From Phaeotremella fagi (Eukaryota; Basidiomycota; Tremellomycetes; Tremellales; Phaeotremellaceae), in contig BCHU01000011.1 in NCBI GenBank assembly GCA_001599715.1, forward strand, positions 186,001 through 250,000: 64,000 nt of DNA, given 5' to 3'. Below the pieces are notes generated by a model that was not told the DNA's origin, did no database searches, and was given only the letters and a program-made list of their open reading frames with translations. Numbering within the stretch: the first letter of the stretch is position 1; the number at the start of each line of letters is the position of its first letter. A program made the position numbers and the translations under genes. Positions 1 through 11,254 of the stretch are shown here, piece by piece.

Positions 1-426
1 AGCTCGTGAACCGTACTAAAAACGACCGTTATCCTTTCAGTAATTGTCTTTCGGACTTAGGTACTGAACTAACCTCGTATAGACTTTCAATGTTGACGTT
101 CCTCTCTCCGATTAATCTGTTGGTACCAGGACCCAATTCAGAGGCGATACATTCAGAATGAGGGTCGCCGTTGACGATAGAAACTTCTGATCCCTCCTCT
201 AAGAGAAGCTTAGCACACGATTGTCAAGTATATGAAAGGTACGCACCATAATTCAATACAACCTGAATAGCGATTTTAGCACCTCCAGGCCATTTAGGAC
301 TGAAGAGGTAGGTTGTTATCAGTAACTTTATAAGCTTACTTCTGCGGAGCTGGAAGACAAGACTCACTTGGGTGGATTGGAACCGTAACCGATCAAATCT
401 CTTGGTCCATATGTATCAGTTGACAT
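1..426 (-). CDS. PuuE-type allantoinase / polysaccharide-deacetylase family protein (partial, N-terminal part)
   Basis: The gene starts at 426 and leaves the window at its left edge. Joined exons read MSTDTYGPRDLIGYGSNPP, then NPKWPGGAKIAIQVVLNYEE, GDPHSECIASELGPG, ERNVNIESLYE and finally YGSRA in the last 15 bases. The RDLIGYG, WPGGAKIAIQ, NYEEG and ESLYEYGSRA blocks are the usual N-terminus of PuuE-type proteins, cofactor-independent allantoinases of the polysaccharide deacetylase fold that act in purine breakdown. The first exon is 368-426 and ends before GTGAGT; three further short introns fit GT-AG rules. The catalytic NodB core lies outside the window, so activity cannot be judged. The next gene (DUF899) is on the same strand about 270 bp upstream of the start codon. 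Family assignment is fairly sure; exact substrate is not. Confidence 0.8.
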
Positions 427-697
427 TTTACGATTATATTTTCTATCTAATGCAATATTGGGAGTAATAAGGTAAAGGAAATACTGGTGACTATCTCAAC
501 AAAGGGCTACTGAAGCTAGCTTATCAACTCCATCTTCATCGGTCATTGCCGCAAGGTGACTACCATCTGGGAACGATTTGGTAAATGAGATAATTCAAAT
601 TGAAGTAAATTATTCATAATCAAACTATCAACGCTACCAACGAACCTAGAACTAATCATACAGTATCATCACATGGAGAAACAAACCGAATCAACAC

Positions 698-1438
698 TTA
701 AGAATAAGTAGGACGTTGAGGCCAACCAACCGGTGAATCCTCCCATTCCTCCCCTCTCCCATAAACAGTAAGGTCCAGAATACTAGATGAGAAGTTGAGT
801 CGATCAACACCCCTCGAAGTTGTGCTATAAGTTTGATAGATTTCTTGATCGACGCGTAGGAAGGTTGAAAGAAGGAAATTCTTGGCTCCGCAATCTTTAG
901 CGAATGAGGTGTCTTTGGATGAATACTAAGTAGGTGTCATGGCATGAGTGAAGGAATCGTGATACAATAAAAACGGAAACGACCTTACGAAAGGTAAATA
1001 CTCCCAATTCATTTTCTTCCTGTACCCCAAAATCTGTTCAATCGGCATATCACTAACAGTAACCCAAGCAACTCCATATTTCTCAAGCAACTCCAATCCA
1101 TGTTCAGGAACATTATTAGTGAAATGTGTACAACCAGGACAAAATTTGTCAGGTCCGTTATCCATGAATTGATAAACGACCAAACGATTTTTATCACCGA
1201 ACAACTCGATCAAAGTCTTTTGTTCATTGTTTGGACCGGTAAATTTGTATTCGGTGTGATTATCCATTTTGACCATTGGTAGACGACGTCTTTGGGCGGC
1301 TAGTTGGTCTAAAAGACGGGTAGCTTCTTTTTCACGTTTGAGTAGGTCTTCGCGAGCTTTGTTGTAGACTTCACGAGTGACTATTTGGGGTTGTGGGAGA
1401 GTGGTGGTTGTGGTTTGAACTGGAGTCTCGGTAGACAT
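698..1438 (-). CDS. DUF899 family thioredoxin-like protein
   Basis: Two exons, 989-1438 and 698-925, give 225 residues. The intron (926-988, 63 nt) starts GTAAGG and ends ACTTAG. Its removal joins NWEYLPF to YSSKDTSFAKDCGA, restoring the family's usual W-x-x-P-[WF]-Y-S-S block. DUF899 proteins have a thioredoxin-like fold and are often annotated as dithiol-disulfide isomerases; their reaction is not established. Seen here: an N-terminal helix-rich stretch (REVYNKAREDLLKREKEATR), the line LVVYQFMDNGPDKFCPGCTH with a CPGC motif, and near the end YQTYSTTSRGVD and LDLTVYGRGEEWED. The conserved C-terminus makes the spliced model safe. Without splicing, the frame runs into TAG, the acceptor itself. 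The gene lies between an allantoinase-like gene and a transcription factor, all on the minus strand; no functional link is shown. Confidence 0.85.
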
Positions 1439-1809
1439 TATTGTTGTTGTTGAATGTTGAGATTGATTGACGAAATCTAAGCAGAGAGTAGTTGTTTATA
1501 TATGTACGAGTACGGTATTCGGACTCAGATTTGAGTTGTCTAGTCAACTATACACTACAGTCAACCGTATCTTGCTTCTTAGCCAGCAACATTAAAATTC
1601 ACTGTGCTGTATGTATCCAGTAAACTTAGTATTATGACTACATCTAGCTCATCGTTAACCGCTAGCCGCCCACAAGCAAATGATGATCATATGACTCGAA
1701 ATCTAATCATCCGCTAACAGATCTTCACACCTAATCAGCCCTAAAGTTAAAGTTTGACAAGATCATCGTACATTCAACACTCTCTATTTAGTTTCTATAA
1801 GCATGAGGC

Positions 1810-4104
1810 TCATGTAACAAGCTGAAAAGCGGGTGAGGAAGTTGTAGAAGATGTAGAAGAGGAGGAGTTGGAACTACTGCCATCCACTATAGCATTACCC
1901 GGTAACAACCCTCTCAAATTAATCACCTCCAACCATCTTTCTAGAGCGAATCCAGCCGCCCACCCAGCTTGTTGAAGAGCGTCCGTGATCCTGAAAACAA
2001 GTCAATAAGTGCTATTCATGTACGAAAAGCTACTCACAAATCAGTCTCTTCAGGTGTTAATTTGGATGATCCATCACTCGTAATTAGACTCGTCCATTGA
2101 GGGATATTTTCGAATATTGAAAATCTAGTGGATACTTTAGCAAATGATAAACCAGTAAAAAGAGACCTGAATTTAATCACATTTTAGTCATCAATATCCA
2201 TAACGAAGGTCCTTGGTCGAAAGAATTCAGTATCTGAGGAGATTGTCAATTCGGGTTGGTCATTGAAATAACTTATGTCTCTTTACGACTAACCTTGATA
2301 GTCACAGCCAGCTTCTTTAGCTCATCTTGTGCTTTACTAACAGTGTCGAGGAACAACCAAAGTTCTCCTCCCGGCGTGGATAAGGATTTCTTCAACACAT
2401 CATAAGTAGAGAGCGCGATGAAAGTCGTTGCAGGAACAATATGAATGATCTGATTGATAATCAAAGGAAGGTGACTAGTTTGTTTCTGTTCAGGGGAGAG
2501 TTTGTTGTAGCTCTCAACACTTGTGGATAAGAACGAAGAAGCCATATCAGATAGTACGATTTGGTCGGCAAAAAGTTGATGGATGACTGGAGCTGATGCA
2601 GAAAGTCCTCGACGTAAAGCTGAATGGGATCAGTATTCTGTCTTGATACGAAATGTCAAATAGTCTTACGATAAGCCACTTTCCCTGCAAAAGATCGTAA
2701 TAACCTAACCATAGCGGCTCGAAGCATATGCAATCTGTCTTCATCTGACATCGGACCGTCGATCAATGGGACATTAAGCCATCTATCCATTTGGGGTATA
2801 TAGTGAATATCTTCGTCAGTGAACGATGGTCGATTACTGGTTTCACATGAAGAGATTGAATCCATGAAAAGTGCAGTTAAACCGATTGATAACCCATGTG
2901 ATGAAACGAAATCATTCCTTTCTTTCTGTGTAAGATGCTCTTGCTCCAGATATTGCTTTGTTAAATTTACAGTGGCTTGAGCGAAAGGTCGGGAATCTTT
3001 AGGTGTCAAGGAAGCTGCGATATGCTATATTAGAAATGTTTCTCATCTTAGAATGTAAGACTCACTTCGAGCGGCCATATAAACACCGGCCGCTACTTGC
3101 ACGCCTTCCACTGAGCATTGTCTCCACATCCCAAGAGCGTCAAAGCGACGAATAATAATCTCAGCAATCTTTCGACATGGTGCCTCTCTTATAATCCCCA
3201 AAGTCAATGGGAAAGATAAATCGGCATCCCCGATGATACCCTAGAGAGCATTCATCAGCTGGCACTCCCGTCAATAATAGCAATCACATACTGGGTGAAG
3301 TGTTGATCTAGCTCCTATAGCGAGAAGACATCTTGTGGTTATCTATAGAATGGTTAGATTGAGTAATCCTCCAAATAACATACCTCTTCGATTGGTGTCA
3401 AGTTCTCAAAGCGTTTCCCTTTATCAACGAACTGATGAAAATAGAATAAAGGCAAAGCCTCTTTGAAGAGAAGACTGAAAGGTGTCAATGTCCATCAAAC
3501 ATTTAACATACCCATGCGAAATCATAGAACTTTGAATCACAGAAGTAACGATTTCACCTTGTAATTCTAACGCTGCCATCCTTTGTTCCACGCTTGAAGC
3601 TAGGGCTGGGAGTAGTAGAGAGCCCTCCGATGAATTGGCGAGATTGATTTCTTCGAATATCTCTTCCTCCGGTGTACCGTAACTTTGAATAAGGGTTAGT
3701 ATAAGTATGTCAGGAATGTGAAATAGAACCTACTCGATAGGAGGACTAGTCCCGTACTGTACACTATACCCAGTCATCAGTATAGCTTGGCCCAATATCG
3801 GAACGACTTACTCAATTTGATCGACGACTTTACCTTGACGAGGTTTTCGTGGAGCCGTAGCTCGAAATCCTGGACATCTATCATCAAGTCAGATCAACAA
3901 GTTCCAATCCAAACGTGTACCGACAAAGATTGAACTCACTTGAGATTTCTTTTAACACAATTCGTACATTCAGTACCGGTCTCTCTTAAATCACATTTCA
4001 CTCTCCGACGACGACTGTTGAAATGAACAAATTAGCTAAACCCTTGAAACTTCAAATTTCAATTGAACTGACCAAACTTCACATGTTGCTGATACTGCTG
4101 GCAT
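1810..4104 (-). CDS. Zn(II)2Cys6 fungal-specific transcription factor
   Basis: The start exon (4073-4104) encodes MPAVSATCEV plus a split Cys codon. Exon 2 (3940-4014) continues CRRRRVKCD and TECTNCVKRNLK, and the next exon supplies the last Cys in KCPGFRA. The spacing is exactly C-x2-C-x6-C-x8-C-x2-C-x6-C, the binuclear zinc cluster that binds DNA. A basic linker APRKPRQGK follows. The rest is a many-exon helical region of the fungal-TF type, with pieces at 2656-3009 (FTDEDIHYIPQMDRWLNVPL) and 2273-2545. The last exon reads DALQQAGWAAGFALERWLEV and ends in a Ser/Thr-rich tail, stopping at 1810-1812. The zinc-cluster splice sites were checked by codon phase; middle exons are approximate. Target genes are unknown; the neighbouring PPxY gene starts about 290 bp upstream of this start on the same strand. 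Confidence 0.85.
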
Positions 4105-4396
4105 CTCGATATCAAGATGTATGTTTTGGAATTTGACAGATGTTGTTTGATTATCATTAAAAGTAAATCGTAATTAAAGTGCGTATAATAATTGTTGTTG
4201 TTGCGAGATAATTGCCGAAGTCGAATGTGGTAGGGTGGTGGTGGCAAATCAACAAACAGTAGTGATCGTCCTTTAGTGAAACGATCAAGCTGAGAGCACC
4301 TGGTTGAGCGTGGACGCTTAGGAAGTGACTGATCCAAGACCCAAAGGCATCAAATACCTCAAGCATACATAGGTTTGGAGAGAATACAATCACTGA

Positions 4397-5296
4397 CTAT
4401 TTCTTGCAAAGTGCTGCCGCTGACTTCTGTCTATCACCTTTTACAACCTTACCATCAACCGTTAAACATCCCTCAAAATTTGTCATGTCCTCACAATCAA
4501 AAAACTCATTTGCCCAAATGATTGTATCAAGGGGTCCTGAAAGTGAAGAGACTCTAGCCCCATTATGTAATGCAAGCCTTGTCTTGCTGTCCAAACTGAG
4601 TTCTCCTTCAACTGTGAGTTTTCCTTGGACAAGAGGGTGACCACCAAACCTAGCATTCCCATCAACCCTGATAATTTTGTTGGCGGTACATCCTTGTGGA
4701 AAAACAAGAGAATACCCAGAACTTCCATAATTTCTGTTGCCCTTGACCCATAGAGGTTTTGCAAATGTAGGACCTGCAGTACCAATCAGACTATCCGTAA
4801 TGACAGATTCATGTACCCAGACTTTGTTTAACTCCATCAAACCCCTTGTGTAGATTTGAGCATCTAGAGCTACCCGTTTCTCTGTGAATCTACCAATATC
4901 AGACTCATTGAACCCATTCAAATAACATTCCACTTGAACCGAATGATCAAAGAATTCTTGTTCTTCAGGTGAAAGGATGGTGACGTCTTTCCAACCACCA
5001 GGTAAAATGGTGCAAGTAGAAGTTGAACCAAACTTGGTGGCGGCGTATTCTGGAGGGTTTTCTTTTTCGTTGTTGAATTGAGAGGCAGGTGATTCACCCA
5101 ATGAGCTTGAAGGACCAGCAGTTTCAGAATAACCTAAAGAGCTTGAAGGACCGGCAGTTTGGGAATAACCAGGCAACTCGTCTTCATCTAATGAATTAGG
5201 TGACCTGAATGAAGTGTTGTTTTGATCTTGGGAAGTTGTATTTCTGGAAGAACCAGGAACACTGTCTTCATATGAAGGAGGATCTTTCTTGGGCAT
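4397..5296 (-). CDS. Orphan protein with PPxY motifs and a possible beta-solenoid C-terminal domain
   Basis: Unusually for this window this is one uninterrupted exon of 299 residues. I do not recognise the family. The first 90 residues are low-complexity and hydrophilic. They carry two PPxY sites, DPPSYEDSVPG near residue 5 and NPPEYAATKFG near 80, the type bound by WW domains of Nedd4/Rsp5 ubiquitin ligases, plus a related LPGY. Between them the unit GYS[QE]TAGPSSSLG occurs twice in tandem. From about residue 150 the sequence alternates short strands and glycines (KLTVEGELSLDSKTRLALHN, then GARVSSLSGPLDTIIW and GCLTVDGKVV). This resembles repeating turns of a small right-handed beta-solenoid such as bactofilin-like domains; this is inference from pattern only. 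No signal peptide or membrane segment is seen. A role as a ubiquitin-ligase adaptor or substrate is possible but unproven. Confidence 0.7.
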   Translation of the reverse strand: MPKKDPPSYEDSVPGSSRNTTSQDQNNTSFRSPNSLDEDELPGYSQTAGPSSSLGYSETAGPSSSLGESPASQFNNEKENPPEYAATKFGSTSTCTILPGGWKDVTILSPEEQEFFDHSVQVECYLNGFNESDIGRFTEKRVALDAQIYTRGLMELNKVWVHESVITDSLIGTAGPTFAKPLWVKGNRNYGSSGYSLVFPQGCTANKIIRVDGNARFGGHPLVQGKLTVEGELSLDSKTRLALHNGARVSSLSGPLDTIIWANEFFDCEDMTNFEGCLTVDGKVVKGDRQKSAAALCKK

Positions 5297-5670
5297 ATTG
5301 AATTTTATTTGGTAATAAAATAATTATTGATTCCAAATTGATTGGTGGCAAAAGTAAAAAAGAAAAGTAAGAAAGCTTGGGGGATAATCAGTTTATCAAT
5401 CCATAATCCCTCTGCTCCACTTACCTTCTCTGCCCAACAAAGGACAAGTTAAAAAGCAGTGTACAATTTCATTTGGTGTTAGATCCTTTATCGTCTTTAT
5501 CTGGTTTGTAATGTTCATAAAGGAGACTTCGCAGCGGTAAGCGAAAGAATCGGCAAATACTATCAGATCCATTGGGCATTCGGGGAAATGGTCGTTACTG
5601 TACTCGTGCTGTATTCCCGAAGATGAACGAAGGAAAGTAAGACAGAAAAAGAATTTGGCTGCTGTAAACT

Positions 5671-5862
5671 AGCGCACAACTAAGTCCATTCAACGATCAA
5701 TTCTGCGTACAGTATAACCAAACCGTCAAATACCATACCAAAAACCAAACTACAGATATCTAGCCTCAGCCGACAAGCGCACAACTCGGTCCATTCAAAT
5801 AACCAAACCGTCAAGTACATTACCGCACTAAAACAAAACTACAGATATCTAGCCTCAGCCGA
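5671..5862. repeat. Imperfect tandem duplication over the 3' end of the FAD oxidoreductase gene
   Basis: Two diverged copies, about 5671-5773 and 5776-5862, both begin AGCGCACAAC, share ATAACCAAACCGTCAA, and end with the same 26 bases (5748-5773 and 5837-5862), which start AACTACAGATATC. The second copy contains the last codons and stop of the oxidoreductase gene. The first copy therefore holds a spare C-terminal end and 3' untranslated segment downstream of the real stop. Confidence 0.8.
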
Positions 5863-8092
5863 TTTCTTGCCTCCCTTGAACCACCTAAAATGAGCCAACA
5901 AAAGGTAGAGTCTGAAACACAACCTAGCGAAATCGTCCTTCTCCAATTCTTCGGGATAATCAGCACCCAATTTGTAAGCTGCCGCCTGTATCCGTTGTCA
6001 GCGATCAGTTTTGCGTTTATCGAGAGACGACGATCAACGGCAAGACTTACGGTACCAGAGATAATAGCTAGTTCATGAGCATTGACTAAAGTCCACGCTC
6101 CAGCGTATGTCGTATGTTTTTTATTCCAATTGAGAAGCCAAACGAATGGAACCACGAAAACGTAGTGTGTCCAAGAATGACATAGTTGATGCCACCAATC
6201 TTCTCGAACTTTTCACGTCATCAGTAGGAGTTGGAGTTTGATCGCTAGGTAGACCTACTGATTTTATCTTTTCTAATCTCATTCCTTGTCCATGTATGTT
6301 CGTGTTTCTTGTTCAGGAAGATCGTTTGGAAGACATGGTCTTCAAGTGGCTTATCCTTTCGAGGTGTCAAACAATATCCAGATATCATGTCCAGTACTCA
6401 CTTGATCAAGTTGGTATTGGAAAGCGGTACAATCAAAGCACATTTCCTAAGGTCGATGTCAGTCTCAAGGCTTATTGTTGAGAAGCCCCAACTAACCAAT
6501 TTACGAGAATCAGCCGCAACCTGTTTGATAAGATACATCCTGTCCCCTTAATTAATCAAATGATCCATACCACGGCAATAAGCCATTACTCACGGTTTAA
6601 AATCAGTTTCACCCTTCAAAAATCTAGCACTTTCATCTCGACCACCCAAACTATCTCTAGCCTGTGAACGATCGAAATCGATCGTATAATATTTCCTAAT
6701 ATAATCGGCGTCCTAAAACCCCAATATAAGTACAATCCCGCCAGCAATCGCAAACTAACATACATTATGTGTAACAGTGATATCATCACTCCATTTCGCC
6801 TTTCCCAGAATGAATTTCTCAGACCATCTAGCTTTTCGACCTAAGATTCTTTTGGCTGTATCTGCCAAAACACAGAATACGATTTCGTCAAAAACTTCTT
6901 CTGAGGATGGTAGATCTTGATCTGCGTTGTCTGGGTTATGTAGATCTTCCTGTTGTCTTCGTGGTCGTAAGAGAACATGTACTTGGGGTGTACGTTTGGT
7001 AACCCTGTCTAACTCAGTGTTAAGTCTGACCTAACAATACCAAATGAATTTTATAAGCGGTGACCTGCATGTTGAAAATCAAAAACTCACCTTGACACCT
7101 TTAGATTCTAAAGTTTCTTTCCATTTCGTGTAGAATTTTGTTTCTTCCGGGAAAACAACCATGGGTGGTAAGTTGTTTGATAAACTCTTTGAATCGATTG
7201 GGTACCACATGCCATAAGTTGGTGAAGTATATAAACGTTCCATCATGATAGAAGGTAGATCAGGAGTAGCGTTTCCAGTACCTTCATCATTGGTCAGCAG
7301 TTATTGTTTACATCGTATGAAATGGATTTACCAAGGAATAAAGCCAAACTAAAACTCATCAGCTTTCTGAAAAAGGAACGTACTCACCTGGGATAAATCA
7401 TGTAATTCATAAATTCATCACTAAACCCCCACATCTTCAAACTAACTTTTATAGGGATCAACGCCCAAAAGATCTCGGTCCATCTCATGGTTTTGATAGC
7501 GGTTTCGAATCGTTTTATTTCTTTAGCATGTTTCTCAAGGAGTTCAGTGGGGAACACGTTAGTCCAGAACTAGATTTATAACAGGTTAATATTTTTTTGC
7601 TTGGGTCCCCAGATGGAATGTAAAATACCTTGTCACCTTTACCGAAAGACACTTGAAGATCGACTCTGTTTGATCAACCGGTATCCCAAAAACAACAACC
7701 TACGGTCGAGCTTCATAACCCAACTTCTGAAAATGATGGAACGTATGACTAAAACCCATATCATCAATTTGATCTCATAATATCATGAAAACCCCAACCC
7801 ACTGATAAATATAACTACCTCCTTGAACACCCTGATTCATCCATGGTGCACCATATTTCTTTTCATCGATTGGGATGGAGAATGCTTGTCCTCCACAATA
7901 ACCTTGGGAATCTGGAGGTTTGGGCCTTCAGTCAGATTCTACAAGTGTATCGTAGATATAGAGGTTATTTGACTTACCGATTAAAGTTACTTCGAATCGA
8001 TCGGGATGTTGTGATAATGTATCTGCGCAGGCCATACCTGCTGCACCTGCACCTACTACTAAAACTCTTTTTTTATTTGGAAGAGAAGGCAT
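5839..8092 (-). CDS. FAD-dependent oxidoreductase (flavin amine-oxidase type, NAD(P)-binding Rossmann)
   Basis: The first exon encodes MPSLPNKKRVLVVGAGAAGM, with the GxGxxG dinucleotide-binding loop at residues 14-19. The next exons give YCGGQAFSIPIDEKKYGAPW, then MNQGVQG and SHTFHHFQKLGYEARP. Near the C-terminus comes YAGAWTLVNAHELAIISG, the second FAD-contacting block of this family, then LGADYPEELEKDDFARLCF and the final GGKKSAEARYL. These blocks match a fungal family of FAD/NAD(P)-binding proteins annotated as flavin-containing amine oxidoreductases; substrates of most members are unknown. At least eight short introns are needed; one near 7800 may be only 45 nt. The stop at 5839-5841 lies in a tandemly duplicated stretch. 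No signal peptide is seen, so a cytosolic protein is likely. The spacer up to 8645 shows nothing coding. Confidence 0.8.
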
Positions 8093-8644
8093 GATGTGTG
8101 GGATAGACGTAAGTTGATATTGTTATGTATGTTATGTATTTACTTTATACTTTACTATATGTTGTTGCGTTACGTCTACAACCTCATCTCATCTCTTCTC
8201 ATCACTGTCTCTGCCATCGACGATACGAATAACGACGATCATCGAAATAATTCATCAAAACAATGTGGAGCCCCAAGACATGACGTCAAAATCGAGGATG
8301 CTCTTGGTTGCTCATACGGTATACGGGACAGATTTAAGATCTAAGATGCAAAGATGGGTTGTACGATGTGCCATATACCATGTATAGCATATATCTATCT
8401 AGTACACAAAATTCTCGAGCCAGTGTTCATTTTCCAATTCCAAACCTTTCCAAGCGATCAATCGAGTCTAAAAACCAAAGCCAAAACCAAGACCAAAATC
8501 AAAAATCAAAATTCAAAACCAAATGTCCAAACTAGATGATCTGATCAAAATAGAAGAGAGAAAAAACCAAGAATCTGTTTCCTAAAACCTAATCTTCCAC
8601 CTAAACAACCCAACCATCACGCAAACTTAAACGTGAGCCTAAGA

Positions 8645-9997
8645 TTAAGTTATGGTAATGACATTCCCGTCCGCATCCTTCAACACCACTAAGTCACAAG
8701 GTATAGCTTCACCTGAATCCATATAAGTCAAGGCGGTTTGGTCGAGTGGATCGGTTCTATAAGACCACTGTTAGTTTGAGCAAATGAAATACAAAGGAGT
8801 ATACCCACTTTACTCCCATTTTCTCAATCCAACTTCTACCCAACACAACGTCGAAATGAGTTTCCTCAGAAATGAACGCTGGATGGGAAGCCGTTTTATT
8901 CCCAACTGTGATAGTTATAGGTCCTAGGGTTTTGAGACCACCGTATCCAGCTGTACCCATACCGTACTACTCTCATGAATCAGTTACATGTTGAAATTTA
9001 AGGTGATGAGTGTAGAAATAATTACCTTTGGAGGGACGAGACCGGCTTTAAGAGCGAATGTCCTTGATACGTAAACATGTCTGTAGCCTGATTTCAAAAG
9101 CATACGAACTGGAACGACATCAGATGAATCTTGAATACACTAAATCAGTAGCTTACCGTTACTGGTTTTTCCAACTTTACCCATGACAGTTCGTACGCCG
9201 ATATTGTTATGAAACTAAAAATCCATTCAGTTAACCTTATCACCACCTAGAACAAATCTAACCCACCTCAGTCCATTCCCTCTTAATAACATCCCCAAGG
9301 GGTTCAGCATCATCGTCACCCCATTTACTCCGTCTACTTTTGTTACTAGCGATAGACTTTGCCTTCCCGTTAAGAACAATCTTCCCGGGAACATCCAATT
9401 TACCATTAGTAGATTTCGTTGGGACTTCAGCGGGTTGCTCTGAAGTCGTTGATTTAGCTTTTGAACTGGTAGATTTTTGGGATTTGGTTTTGATAGCTGA
9501 AGATGGGGTTGTGTAGGCGGGTGGTTGGGCGAATCTTGCATGGGCGTGTGGGAGGGTTAAGTGGAGTGTAGCAAAGGAAGTTGTTCCAGGTGGAAGTCTC
9601 GATTGTAAGATTTGATAATCGTCCTCTGAATTGTTATAAGTTTTGAGGTTTTAATCAATGATTCAGTTCTCACCATCTTCTAAACTCCATCTACCACCCT
9701 CGAATTCATAGACTAAACCCGCACCATCGCTTTTAGATTTCACGAGTGGTTTCTCTTCATCTGTTAAACCAGCTTTCAACAAGATTCTATCGACTAGTTT
9801 ATCGTAGGTTTCTCCTTCTGAAGACGAGGGGGGATAAATGGTTAGTATATGGGCCAAGTATAGATATTGATTGATATTGAATATTCAGGGATGAAAACTG
9901 TAGATCGTAGATCGCAGTTTGGTGTAAGATTCAATGACTTACCTCTGTAACCTAAAGAGAATGTTTTTGTTGGGGTATGGATGTTGTAGATGAACAT
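8645..9997 (-). CDS. Ddi1-like protein: ubiquitin-like/PB1-like N-terminus plus degenerate retropepsin domain
   Basis: Joined exons begin MFIYNIHTPTKTFSLGYR, continue GETYDKLVDRILLKAGL and GRWSLEDD, then LQSRLPPGTTSFATLHL, a pattern like a ubiquitin-like or PB1 domain. A low-complexity basic linker of about 90 residues (AIKTKSQKSTSSKAKSTTSE and on) follows. The C-terminal half has retropepsin-fold features: VPVRMLLKSGYRHVYVSRTF, LKAGLVPPK, LGPITITVGNKT, FDVVLGRSWIEKMGVK. In active retropepsins and Ddi1 the first of these blocks carries D-[ST]-G; here the codons read LLKSG, so the catalytic Asp is replaced by Lys. The likely end is ALTYMDSGEAIPCDL then DADGNVITIT, stop at 8645-8647. The order UBL, linker, retropepsin recalls Ddi1, but no UBA is seen. 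Fold assignment is by eye and should be treated as likely, not certain. Confidence 0.65.
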
Positions 9998-11254
9998 GGT
10001 GGGAGTGGGAATGTGTGTGTATATACCTTCTAATGAGAGTTAACGTTGTAGTTACAATGTATCTACCAACCTAGCTACCTTTTAATCTGTTACCATTAAT
10101 CTATCTACCTCTACCTTGTACCCCCTAATTCAACGGGATCGACCGCTTTAGGCTTAGACTCCACAAAGGAATACCACGTGGAGTTACGTCAGCAAGTCTG
10201 GAACAAATGTTTACATCGGTAAAGCGGAGACTATTTAAAAAGATCTCTTCTTTCTTAACAGGGAGGACTGATTAAACATTACTTCCCTAGACTTGATGAA
10301 TTAACGAGCCAGCTTTGACCTGCATGCTGGCACTTGAGTTGTCCTACTATTCTCCTACCAGCAGTCTTTCTACAGTCCGTGCTTGAACTGCTCCCTGCTC
10401 CTTGCTCCTTGTTCTGCATATTCTGGGGAAAAAAAGCAGAAGCTGAGGATATGGAGGTTGTAATTAAGTCGTAGTTGTTCGAAAAGAGTAGTACTAATGC
10501 AGATATGCAATCTAACTAATAAGTATGAACTAATACCTGCCTACAAACTTTGCATGGAAGTCGCAGAGGACAACGTAACTCCCAGCCAGTGGAAAGACTG
10601 AACGGATGGAGTACCGGAAGCAACCAGGGTTTCAACTCAGACCAAAAGGTATTATGCATCGCCCCAACGCCTCTAACAAGACAGACGAACGGGGACAAAA
10701 TCTTGAAGTTGCTGTGAATTTACCATTGATTGCTCATTGACTTGTTGTAAATCTGAGTGAATATATTGGTAACATTGACCTGCGGATTGATTGGATGAAC
10801 GAATGACTACGGATCGAAACACCATAAATAAGTATTTGTTACCATAAATAAATCGAGATTTGATCTTGGCGTAAACAACAAACACAACGATTTAAAGGGG
10901 TTTCCTCGTTTGATTGTACCTTGTGCCTGAATCAAGAAATTCGTTTTTTGAATTGCGCCTTGCCATCAGAGGCCCAGTGGCATCAGTTTATGTTCATGCA
11001 ATGGGAATCGGCTTACCCAACAAACATAACGTAGGTTAGAAACATTCATTTACATAACTTACTTTTCATCGCACAGCCTAAGTGAGTTGAATTCTTATCC
11101 CACGGCGTTGACGGGCACAACAAAGATCCTTACTTGCATCAACTCCTCTATACGTATTCCATTTCTTCCATCTTCATTCTTTTCATAACCAAAAAGTATT
11201 CTTTAATTCGTTTCCTCTCATCTATACTCATCTCTCATAAACGTTTCCATCAAA
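9998..11254. other. Intergenic region without recognised gene
   Basis: About 1.25 kb between divergent genes. Frames on both strands are short and show no family motif. A pyrimidine-rich stretch with ACTCATCTCTCATAAACG lies just before the glycoprotein start at 11255 and probably belongs to its 5' untranslated leader. No tRNA or repeat was found. Confidence 0.5.

Noticed and set aside
926..988. In-frame TAG after THAMTPT in the DUF899 gene, suggesting a nonsense mutation
   Set aside because: The TAG is the end of a canonical 63-nt intron (GTAAGG...ACTTAG); splicing joins the exons in phase and restores the family's YSS block.
1100..1282. Plus-strand open frame over the DUF899 gene
   Set aside because: It is the antisense shadow of the conserved DUF899 exon and has no motif of its own.
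10516..10885. Small minus-strand frames in the 10-11 kb spacer as genes
   Set aside because: No start context, motif, signal peptide or consistent splice pattern; composition does not differ from spacer.
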